Shown here: positions 55,933 through 64,000 of the stretch, in pieces
Layout: every line of letters starts with the position of its first letter
Position numbering within the stretch: position 1 is the first letter of the stretch
From: Hippopus hippopus
Taxonomy: Eukaryota > Mollusca > Bivalvia > Cardiida > Cardiidae
Reading direction: 5' to 3'
Assembly (NCBI GenBank): GCA_946811185.2
Contig: OX328096.1
Coordinates: 70,741,345-70,805,344 of the forward strand
DNA length: 64,000 nt
The notes under the pieces: generated by a model
Databases searched by the model: none
Told to the model about the DNA's origin: nothing
What the model saw: only the letters and a program-made list of their open reading frames with translations
Program-made: the position numbers and the translations under genes

Positions 55933-56640
55933 TGTTAGAGAGGTACGCAGAAAGAGGTTGAGGGAGAGGTGAGCAGAGAGAGAGAGAGAGAGTGTGAGGG
56001 AGAGGTAGGCAGAGAGACAGAGGTAGGCAGAGAGGTTTAGGGAGAGGTAGACACAGAGAGAGAGGTAGGTTGAAGGCGTGGTAGGCTAAAAGGGAGGTTG
56101 AAGGAGAGGTAGGCAGAAAGAGGTTAAGAGAGAGGTAGGCAGAAAGAGGTTGAGGGAGAGGTAGGCAGAGAGAGAGAGAGAGAGAGGTTGAGGGAGCGCT
56201 AGGCAGAGAGAGTGGTTGAGGGAGAGGTAGGCAAAGAGAGTGATTGAGGGAGAGGTAGGCAGAGAGAAAGAGGTTGAGGGAGAGGTGGGCAGAGAGAGTG
56301 GTTGAGGGAGAGGTATGCAGAGAGAGTGATTGAGGGAGAGGTAGGCAGAGAGAAAGAGGTTGAGGGAGAGGTAGGCAGAGAGAGTGGTTGAGGGAGAGAT
56401 AGGCAGAGAGGTTTGGGCAGATGTTGGCAAAAAGAAAGGTTGGGGAAAAGGTAGGCAGAGAGAGTGGTCGCGGGTGAGGTAGGAGACTATACATGAAGCT
56501 AAGAATATTTGGCGGTAGGCAGAGACAGTGGTTGAGGGAGAGGTAGGCAAAGAGAGTGATCGAGGGAGAGGTAGGCAGAGAGAAAGAGGTTGAGGGAGAG
56601 GTAGGCAGAAAGAGTGGTCGCGGGAGAGGTAGAAGACTAT
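55681..56640. repeat. Purine-rich minisatellite, GAGGGAGAGGTAGGCAGAGA type
   Basis: Nearly a kilobase of G/A on the + strand, with (GA)n at 55881-55928 and units of about 22-60 bases. CTTCGATCGATCGA starts two blocks (55678, 55860); ACTATACATGAAGCTAAGAA recurs at 56487 and 56636, showing a higher-order duplication. The 334-codon minus-strand frame (55697-56701, Leu/Ser/Pro only) is a by-product. Confidence 0.85.
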
Positions 56641-58620
56641 ACATGAAGCTAAGAATATTTGGCACCTCAACGGATCGCGTTCTTTTGCTATTCCACCTCA
56701 AACAGAACTACCCTTGAAGAATCACAGCGAAAAGCAGTTCACAGTGGCGCTACTTTGACCCGGAAGCAGTTCGCAGTGGTGCAAAACCGGAGACACCAAC
56801 TGCTTACTCAGTCCTATTTTAACATCAGACGTCTAGGGTTTCTCATGGGATCCTCAATAGATATGTGTTATATCATGTTTCCATAGCGCTCGGTTTTCAA
56901 TCTATAGATATGGAAATGCCTTGATTACAAATCGTATATCGAGGAACAACTGGAACGATTCAGGACAAAAGATCTATGAATAATATAACAATAACTTGTG
57001 CGAATATTCTCTGTCTCTCTATGAACTGTCCGCGGAATAATGGTCTATGAGCCACTATGTGTTAGCGTCGTTATACGATTTTGAACTTGTATTATTTGTG
57101 TACTTATTGTCGATTTGGATGACCTTGCACTGTACGCACAGGCTTTTCCAGGGTCCATATCAATTAATAATTCTTAAGAACATTCTTAGTCTTATTCTCA
57201 AAGAATTTCTAAATTTGAAAGTAACACAACTTATGATTGACTAAACCATTTGGTTTAGTCAATCATAAGTTGTGTTACTTTCAAATTTAGAACATTCTGG
57301 GTAACAGGACAAAGATTGTTCTTAAGAATGGTTGGTCAATACAGACCCAGATAATTTCTTTCCGCTTACGGGCGGCAGCGTGATAAAGCCATCTTTGTTG
57401 TCACAGTAAAATTAAAGATCTGAGGCGGAAGGTTTTGGTCCAGATCAACCTGTGCGGACTGTTTTGGCTGCTCCGGGTCGATACTTTACGCAGGTGCAGT
57501 GAGATCCTAACTTATATCAGGCCTTATAAATGAGTGATTCAGTATGATTAAACTTTTAATACAGAATCATAAAGCCGTTGCCGTTTGGTTAGTCGAATGC
57601 GAGAGGGATAAAAATGATCAGCTTTCTTTCAATGTATCTGGACAGTCGAAAAGGTGAAAAGGGTAAAACTTTATATATGCCAGTATTTTTTGCAAAACTT
57701 CCATACATTCTATTGCTACTGGTACGTGCTATTGTAGGATATATCACATGATACATGTACAATTAGACAGAAAGGTCAAGACTGCATGGCTGGAAAATGC
57801 TTCGTTGATAGTTGTCACACCGGTAAACTTCTTAGTTCATTGACAATTGAGTGAAATTTACTCTTATTGACCCTTTTTTCTCTTCTTTTCCCTGATAAAG
57901 CAAGGGTTTTGCTGCTTATTTCATCCAATGCGTGTCCTTTCACCTTTCCTTATCACTGTAGCAGAGGTGTTGGGCATTAAATTTCAAGTGGGACTACATT
58001 TTACAGTTTGGTAAAAAACATGCACCGTTCCTACTAAACTAGTAATGCTAGTTTAACCTCCAAATCATAGGGCGTTGGAGAGTCTTGCAGTTTGCTGAGA
58101 CCTGGCACCTTCTCGAATCGGATGGCAACTCTTGAAAAAATGGAAAAAAAAAAGAATGGGATTCGATCAGTGTTTAGATTGCTGACACAGACCCGGATAT
58201 AAAAATGCCTTTGAATATAAAGAAAATTATTCCAATTGCGAGTACAAACGTATTTCTTGCCAAGAAAATTGAACTTGCTTATCCAAGAAAATCTTGTACA
58301 TGACAGGTCTAATTTCATACTGTGATTGTGATGTCGATTCTTGTAGAGAAAAATAGATTGGTGCTATAGATTTCCTTTGTTTGTGCACGCACGCACTCAG
58401 GACAGAACAATTAATCAGCGTCAAAATTCAAGCAACGACCTCGGAGATGTCTTCTGCGTTTACCTTCATTTTATGCTTTACATTATTTTTTTCTTTTTCA
58501 GTTTTAGCTCACCTGTGCACAACGGGGAACCTCGAAACAAATGTTCGTTTTCTGTTGTTTGTCAACGGTTGCTTTAAACAATTTCTCACTGACATTTGAT
58601 CTTCTGAACACTGCTTTTAA
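56640..58620. other. Low-repeat interval with promoter-like patch, no assigned gene
   Basis: 56700-56830 contains ACCCGGAAGC (ETS-like) and moderate GC. The frame at 56659-56886 is not supported by splice signals. A foldback MITE occupies 57151-57348. Otherwise I see nothing assignable. Confidence 0.35.
57151..57348. repeat. Foldback MITE, copy 2
   Basis: Palindrome centred on AAACCATTTGGTTTAG (about 57243-57258). Inner arms TATGATTGACTAAACC and TCAAATTTAGAA pair almost perfectly. Confidence 0.75.
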
Positions 58621-59145
58621 TCTTTTAACTCTTTACCAAACGACATAATTTTAGACTAGTCCATATGTAGGCATATTTCTGCCGCGAGATACGAGATAGC
58701 TATCATGATAATTTTAGAAAACTATCGTGATAAAACAAAGTTTCCTGAAAATATTATCTTATGGTGGCATATTTCTGCTGCGAGATACGAGATAGCTATC
58801 ATGATAATTTTAGAAAACTATCGTGATAAAACAAAGTTTCCTGGAAATATTATCTAGATAGTAAAAATTTTCACGGTAAAAATATCGCGATAATTCTACC
58901 TGTTATCATGATTTTTTTATTGCTTTCGTATGGTGGCATATTTCTGCCACGAGATACGAGATAGCTATCATGATAATTTTAGAAAACTATCGTCATAAAT
59001 TAAAGTTTCCTGGAAATTTTATCGAGATAGTGAAAAGTTTCCTGAAAAAAATATCACGATAAACTTGATATTATAACGCAAAATTTCTCAATAGTGCACG
59101 AAGCTACGGTGGCACAAAAGTGACATGGAAGATATGTTTTATACT

Positions 59146-59420
59146 ACGTGCGCACGCAGTAGCTAATACATGCGCACGTAATAAGTAATACGTGCGCACG
59201 CAGTAGTATTACGTGCGCAGGCAGTAGCTAATACGTGCGCACGTAATAACTAAAACGTGCGCACGTAATACTATTGCGTGCACACGTATTAGCTAACACG
59301 TGCGCACGTAATAGTTATTACGTGCGCACGCAGTAGCTAGTACGTGCGCACGCAGTAGCTAATACGTGCGCACGTATTAACTAATACGTGCGCACGTAAT
59401 AACTATTACGTGTGCACGTA
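59146..59420. repeat. Left TACGTGCGCACGTA tandem array
   Basis: About a dozen units of ACGTGCGCACG followed by CAGTAGCTAAT, TAATAACTAA or TATTAGCTAA. Each core is itself palindromic and strictly alternates purine and pyrimidine. Confidence 0.8.
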
Positions 59421-59546
59421 ATAATCGACCAATCAGTTTATAAGGAACAAAAGCCATATTGTTGCGAGGGAAGGGCAAAATTACATTGGTCCAACACGGC
59501 AACAGATGTGCATACATCTGACACCCAAGTAAAAAATCAAGTAGAG

Positions 59547-59730
59547 CTAGTAGCTATTACGTGCGCACGTATTAGTTATTACGTGCACACGTAATAACTA
59601 ATACGTGCGCACGTAATACTACTGCGTGCGCACGTATTACTTATTACGTGCGCACGTAATAGCTACTGCCTGCGCACGTATTAGTTATTACGTGCGCACG
59701 TATTAGCTACTGCGTGCGCACGTAGTATAA
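59547..59730. repeat. Right TACGTGCGCACGTA tandem array (mirror of the left)
   Basis: About eight units of the same type, in mirror order to the left array, forming the second arm of the nested foldback element. Confidence 0.8.
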
Positions 59731-60956
59731 AATATATCTTCCATGTCACTTTTGTGCCACCGTACGAAGCTGACATCGAGATAAAATTATCGTGATAGTT
59801 CTATCCGTGTCTCGATATCTATAAATAGAAAATTTACCATTTGGATAAACTCGGTAGTTTTTGACTATACAAGATTGCAGTAAGTAAAAATTCGAGTTAT
59901 TAACATTATTGTAGCTTAATTGGTAAATTTTGACAAGACTCGAAATGAATAGAAGCTTGTAAAATCAAAGACGACTCGAAATGCCTCCTACGAACAACTT
60001 TAAAACCAGTTAGGGAAAAGGAGAATTCATAAGGTTGTAGACGAAGATGTTCCGAAACCGTATCTAATTATAGATACCGTGAATGTCAGTTATGGGCACG
60101 AAAGCAAAAAAAATCATGATAACAGTTAGAATTATCGCGATAATTTTATCGTGAAAATTTTTATTATCTAGATAAGATTTCCAGGAAACTTTGTTTTATC
60201 ACGATAGTTCTCTAAAATTATCATGATAGCTATCTCGCATCTCGCAGCAGAAATATGCCACCATACTTTCGTGCCCATAACTGACATTCACGGTATCTAT
60301 AATTAGATACGGTTCCGGAACATCTTCGTCTACAACATTATGAATTCTCCTTTTCCCTGAATAGTTTTAAAGTGTTCGTAGGAGGCATTTCGAGTCGTCT
60401 TTGTGATTTTACAGGAATTCTGTTCATTTCGAGTCTTGTCAAAATTTACCAATTAAGCTTCAATTATTAATTATTCAAACTTTTACTTACTGCAATCTTG
60501 TGAAGTGAAAAACTACCGAGTTCATCCAAATGATAAATTTTCTATTTATAGATATCGAGAAACAGGTAGAACTATCACGATAATTTTATCTTGCATGTCA
60601 GCTTCATGCACGATTGAGAAAATTTGCGTTAAAATATGAAGTTTATCGTGATATTTTTTTCAGGAAACTTTTCACTATCTCGATAAAATTTCCAGGAAAC
60701 TTTAATTTATCGTGATAGCTATCTCGTATCTCGTGACAGAAATATGCCACCATAAGTCCAAATTGGAAGCATTTGCAGACGACAAAATTACTGTGACTCA
60801 AAAATTGAAACTTGTTTTGGTAAAGGGAGAAAATATTGTGGGAAAAGGAGAAAATGCTGGTTACCAGCATTTTCTCCTTTTCCCACAATGTTTTCAGAAG
60901 GCTTCTTTTTCAGGGACGTAAAAACCAGGGGTTGTTTGGTAAACAGTTAAAGGCTT

Positions 60957-61585
60957 TAAGTCTTTACCAGACGAAATTTTATACCCTTCCAATTTGAAAG
61001 CATTTGCAGACGACAAATCAAAAGTGGCTCAAATGTTGCACCTAAAGGGTAAAGGATAGAAAAGATTGTGGAAAAAGAAGAAAATGCTGGTTACCAGCAT
61101 TTTCTTCTTTCCCTACAATGTTTTCAAAAGCCTATTTTTAAGGTCATTTGAAGTCGGAATTATATGGCAAAGGGTTAACAGATGACAAAAGTTTAGACTT
61201 GTCCAAATTGAAAGCGCTTGCAAACGACATATTCGATGTTGCTCAATATTGGGATTTGTCTCTGTAAGGGTAGAGAAAACATTTGGGTAAAGAAGAAAAT
61301 GATGGTAACCAACATTCAAAAGCCTATTTTTCAAGGTCGGTTAAAGTCGGAATTGTGTGGCATGGGGTTAACAGATGACAAAAGTTTACACTTTTCCAAA
61401 TCGGAAGCGCCTGCAGACGACGTATTCAATGTTTTGATTTGATTTTGAAAGAGTAGAGAAAACTTCGTTGTTAAAGAAGAAAATGCTGATTGCCAGCACG
61501 TTCTTCTTTTCTACAATGTTTTAAAAAGGCCAATTTTCCCAGGGTCGTTTAAGAAGAGAATTTTTCGGTAAGATGGTTAAACTAG
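60957..61585 (-). repeat. Three further piggyBac-like MITE copies in direct tandem
   Basis: Copies at about 60957-61174, 61178-61370 and 61375-61580 follow the 60946 end head-to-tail, each closing GGTTAAC and reopening CAGATGACAAAAGTTTA or TCTTTACCAGACG. The two later copies share an altered core (GTAAAGAAGAAAATG), suggesting local tandem duplication rather than separate insertions. Confidence 0.6.
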
Positions 61586-61950
61586 TTATTCGGTATCTCG
61601 GTATCTCGGTAACTTACGGTTACTGCAATTTTGACTTGTTGACGTAAACAAGGCCTTCTGGTAAATATGCATATTTCTTCAGGATCGAATTTTGATCTGT
61701 TACTTTTAATCTATACCACGCAATCCCGAGTTTTACACAGACCCTGAAAAATAAGGCTTTTGAAAACACTGTGGGAAAAAGAAAAAAATGCTGGTCACCT
61801 GGCTAAATCATGAGTTAGTATGGTTCTTGGACGCGTAGTAAAAATTCAAATCAAGAATATTCTTGAGAATAAGACTGAAAGTGGTCATAAGAATGTTGTT
61901 GGTAAATAAGGACTCTGTATTTTCATATCATTGCCCAAGAGTATAAAAGG

Positions 61951-62243
61951 TTATTTCATGCTTTCCGGTAGGATATCGAGAAATAGCAGTGAAAATATTT
62001 TTCGATATTCCACGGGTACGACCAGTGAAAATACCGATTTTTATATTCTAGTTACCTAGGTAAAATGCGCGTGACTCACAACCGAGATTGAAATATGACG
62101 TCATTTACCTTACATTTCTCGCGCTTGACGTAATATTGTAATGCGTTGCTATGTGGAGGGTGTACGCCACGGGGAATAACTGAAAAGAACTGTACTGGAT
62201 CTTGATAAAGTTTCTCCCAGAAAGGGTTAAAAGCATGAAATAA
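61951..62243. repeat. Segment bounded by 14-bp inverted repeats
   Basis: TTATTTCATGCTTT (61951-61964) mirrors AAAGCATGAAATAA (62230-62243). It contains palindromic TGACGTCA at 62096 and TTGACGTAA. It is possibly one unit with the 62249-62403 palindrome. Confidence 0.4.
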
Positions 62244-62248
62244 ATAGA

Positions 62249-62403
62249 ATATTTGTATTTTTCGGTGAAAGATCGAAATTTATTTCATCTCGTGAACACC
62301 ATCGGTAATATTTTCACTCGTGGCTGCGCCACTCGTGAAAATATTACCGATGATGTTCACTCGATGAAATAAATTTCGATCTTTCACCGAAAAATACAAA
62401 TAT
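62249..62403. repeat. 155-bp near-perfect palindrome
   Basis: Arms ATATTTGTATTTTTCGGTGA / TCACCGAAAAATACAAATAT continue through GATCGAAATTTATTTCATC and GGTAATATTTTCACTCGTG to the centre GGCTGCGCC. Only a few mismatches. It follows a separate segment (61951-62243) bounded by TTATTTCATGCTTT and AAAGCATGAAATAA. Confidence 0.8.
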
Positions 62404-62550
62404 CCTCTATGTCATGTCCCGGGAATCAGATATTGTACAAGAAATAAAAAAGCTTTTACAAGAGGTATTCAGCATTATCTATTGACAGTTTATGCAGTTT
62501 CTTCAAATTCTCGACTAAAGGATGGCTTTGAATTTTTGACGATTTGTATA

Positions 62551-62660
62551 TGAGCCATACTCCGTGAAAAGGTTGTTTAATGCATTTGCAAAAAGTATCG
62601 ATTCAGGTCAGCCTGCGCAAACTGCGCAGGCTGACCTGAATCGATACCTTTTGCTATATT
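62551..62660. repeat. Hairpin MITE 5' part with perfect GC hairpin
   Basis: GTATCGATTCAGGTCAGCCT..GCGC-AAACT-GCGC..AGGCTGACCTGAATCGATAC is a perfect stem of about 25 bases. The rest of the element is missing. Confidence 0.65.
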
Positions 62661-63144
62661 CAAATTTACGGCACCGAAATTTGCGTAAGCAGTTTAGTTT
62701 AGCAAGCATCAAGTCCGAAAACAAGATTTAAAACTTCATAACTTCACGGTTTGAGTAAATATTTGCACAGCTTTACGACAGCTCATACCTTTGGGTAATG
62801 CAGAGATCGGATGCGTGTATATACAATTCCAAAAATTTGCGTAAACCTACGTACTTAAGTGAATGGCTACCAAGAAACTGCCATTTCGGGTGTGCGATTT
62901 CAGGGCCATTACGACTACCTTGATTTTATTGCGGTTGCAATTTACAGGGACCATCACAGCATAACACAACATAATTGATATAGTGGTTTGCAATTTAAGT
63001 TATTTTGTAATACAACCTAAAATTTTTACGCTGATATTACAGCTTGAATCTTTAAAAAGTCTAAAATCCTGTAAATGGATCACCCTTATGCAGTGACAGT
63101 GTGAATCGAGTTGTATAACAGCTATGTTGAAACTTTTTTGATGC

Positions 63145-63334
63145 GTATTCACCAACCATTCTTAAGAACGTTCTTGGTCTTATTCCCCAAGATTTTCTAA
63201 ATTTGAAAGTAACACAACTTCTGATTCGCTAAACCAAATGGTTTAGCCAATCAGAAGTTGTATTACTTTCAAATTTAGAAAATTCTGGAGAAAAGCACTG
63301 AGAATGTTCTTAAGAATAGTTGGTGAATATGGGC
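63145..63334. repeat. Foldback MITE, copy 3
   Basis: Palindrome GTATTCACCAACCATTCTTA ... AAGAATAGTTGGTGAATA centred on AACCAAATGGTTTAG. The most regular copy of the three. Confidence 0.75.
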
Positions 63335-64000
63335 CGAAATTTCCACCGTCTTCAAATACACTAAACGCTTTATTAAACTTTTAATCAATCAATTGCCGAC
63401 TATTCTAACGACCCCTGGCACAACCCAGTGACCTCTAACCCATATCTAGCTCAGACAATGGCGTCAGCAAGCATGCGCCAGTACGCAAATGCGTAACATC
63501 GAAATAACCGCGCATGCTTTTTATTGCGAAAAAAGTAATGAAAAAATAAAATTACCCACGTCACGCCTACAATCGCGATATTAAGCTTCGGGTGTGTTTT
63601 AACTTAAACCAGGGCCATTCTTCAGTTATTTCCCTTGATTCCTCTCCAGTACTAAATTGGTCTTGATAAGGGGATTACTTAGTTTTTTATTCTTGATTTT
63701 CTTGCACAGAACAGCTATGTTCATGAGATAATATTTTAAGTAAAAGCAGCTACATGGTTTTACAAATCGATACCTAGTTCCTGATGATTAAGAATAGACT
63801 TTGATTTGAATTATGTGGGGATCTTACACATGTATCATAAATTATCATTATATTTATCGCAACATCCCCACGGGAACCAAGGATAAAAAACAAAGTAATA
63901 CAGGCAAAAGGACCAATCTGTTATTTGGTTACCTTTGGTCTTTATCTAGCAAGGGAGACAATTTAATTTACAGGAATGGACCCCATTGCAGGGTAAAAAT
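63335..64000. other. Unassigned 3' edge
   Basis: Includes a GC-richer patch (GCATGCGCCAGTACGCAAAT, CCGCGCATGC) at 63470-63520. No exon or repeat is recognised with confidence. Confidence 0.3.

Larger units (their letters stand above)
59105..59764. mobile_element. Nested foldback element with TACGTGCGCACGTA array, 6-bp TSD CGAAGC
   Basis: The ends are TACGGTGGCACAAAAGTGAC (59105) and its mirror at 59764; the outer arms pair for about 65 bases with one mismatch. CGAAGC flanks both sides (59099-59104, 59765-59770). The mirror arm of the host foldback (about 60595-60610) lacks the insertion and reads GCTTCATGCACGATTGAG on this strand. Both halves consist of roughly 22-bp units of alternating TACGTGCGCACGTA and AATAACTAA/CAGTAGCTAA. 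The short non-repetitive centre is about 59425-59545. Confidence 0.85.
58664..60754. mobile_element. Large foldback element with 6-bp TSD AGTCCA, inserted in a TTAA-type MITE
   Basis: The ends are TATGTAGGCATATTTCTG (58664) and the complement of TATGGTGGCATATTTCTG (60754). AGTCCA flanks both sides (58658-58663, 60755-60760). The intact MITE at 47109 reads TAGTCCAAATTGGAAGC, confirming the empty site. The left side carries three successive starts of the same terminal sequence (58664, 58751, 58930). The right side holds inverted copies ending at 60264 and 60754. Arms pair over several hundred bases (for example GTATCTAATTATAGATACC at 60060 with its mirror at 60290). It is interrupted by the 59105-59764 element. 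Confidence 0.8.
58629..60946. repeat. TTAA-flanked piggyBac-like MITE, split by the 2.1-kb foldback insertion
   Basis: TTAA lies at 58625-58628 and 60947-60950. The left piece is CTCTTTACCAAACGAC onward to TAGTCC; the right piece continues AAATTGGAAGCATTTGCAGA and the central hairpin at about 60846-60893. It is nearly identical to the intact copy at 47109-47309. Confidence 0.8.
2561..61800. repeat. Remaining copies of the TTAA/piggyBac-like hairpin MITE (list)
   Basis: Approximate extents. Forward: 2561-2778, 3753-3865, 4023-4211, 7702-7921, 8526-8819, 9098-9316, 15657-17247 (split), 16091-16312, 22167-22349, 25849-26043, 26281-26508, 28259-28482, 32058-32400 (split), 32824-33018, 39357-39595, 41847-42055, 48216-48385, 48478-48691, 53434-53528 (5' part), 61715-61800 (5' part). 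Reverse: 5702-5909, 7424-7655, 10587-10760, 21619-21703 (half), 26990-27100 (part), 28690-28915, 31763-31991, 38907-39117, 45698-45919, 45987-46209, 46637-46868, 47681-47902, 49007-49211, 51096-53325 (split), 55167-55389. All share GAAAACATTGTGGGAAAAGG, GAGAAAATGCTGG and its mirror, plus AAATGCTTTCAATTTGGAC toward one end. Confidence 0.65.

Noticed and set aside
55697..56701. 334-codon open frame on the minus strand, the longest in the window
   Set aside because: It consists only of Leu/Ser/Pro/Thr-type repeats from the purine-rich minisatellite, with no start context or splice signals.
58381..58599. Short frame with a hydrophobic, signal-peptide-like stretch (FTFILCFTLFFSFSVLAHLC)
   Set aside because: It overlaps a fragment of the TTTTAGCTCACCTG repeat and has no splice or homology support.
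16091..61580. CRISPR-like array of regularly spaced hairpins
   Set aside because: Spacing is irregular, copies occur in both orientations, and the DNA is animal; these are MITEs.

Overview
The window is animal nuclear DNA. It is AT-rich, has GT-AG introns and no prokaryotic gene architecture, and is dominated by short non-autonomous transposons. The repeat repertoire points to a marine or freshwater bivalve, probably a heterodont clam or zebra-mussel type. It includes tRNA-derived SINEs ending in CAATCAATCA, elements opening with AGCTCACCTGAGC or ATACCCCCGC followed by CCGTCCGTC runs, and many hairpin MITEs. The species call is an inference.

One gene is certain: a + strand LENG8 homolog (SAC3/GANP/THP3 family). 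I assembled 17 coding exons from 13,017 to 42,982. All splice phases agree and the total is 2,532 coding bases plus a 2-base leader, giving 843 residues and a stop (human LENG8 is about 800). Order along the protein: N-terminal [11 protein letters not shown] box, Pro/Gly/Arg-rich linker, RFNIPRR box, DWCERAF helical block, arginine-serine/RGG region (exons 8-10), and C-terminal SAC3/GANP domain. About 2.5 kb of coding sequence is spread over 30 kb because the introns are packed with repeats.

Upstream (1.1-11.2 kb) lie at least three + strand exons with matching phases, the 3' part of a gene I do not recognise, plus a possible last exon at 11.04-11.21 kb. The interval 11.4-11.8 kb is a plausible LENG8 promoter or 5' exon. 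Downstream (43-45 kb) is LENG8 3' UTR with an internal tandem duplication. From 45 kb to the end I see no confident gene, only one possible exon at 53.7 kb.

The mobile DNA is the most informative part. (1) A TTAA-flanked, piggyBac-like hairpin MITE occurs about 45 times in both orientations. (2) A second TTAA-flanked MITE has CYCTTTCRGC ends. (3) Helentron/HINE-like elements have a subterminal inverted repeat, a 3' hairpin plus CTCTWGTT, and 145-160 bp minisatellite cores; one sits beside its own empty site and shows T|T insertion. (4) Several insertions have clear target-site duplications and nest inside one another. The best is 58.6-60.95 kb: a MITE split by a foldback element (TSD AGTCCA), itself split by a second foldback element (TSD CGAAGC) filled with TACGTGCGCACGTA repeats. 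Four insertions with different ends carry 6-bp duplications. (5) Two transposon-borne coding fragments are present: a hAT-type zinc-finger fragment with a nonsense codon (37.14-37.56 kb) and an unidentified 45-residue first exon (19,465-19,600).

All positions were read by eye; repeat edges are good to a few bases where a TSD is stated and to about 10-20 bases elsewhere.
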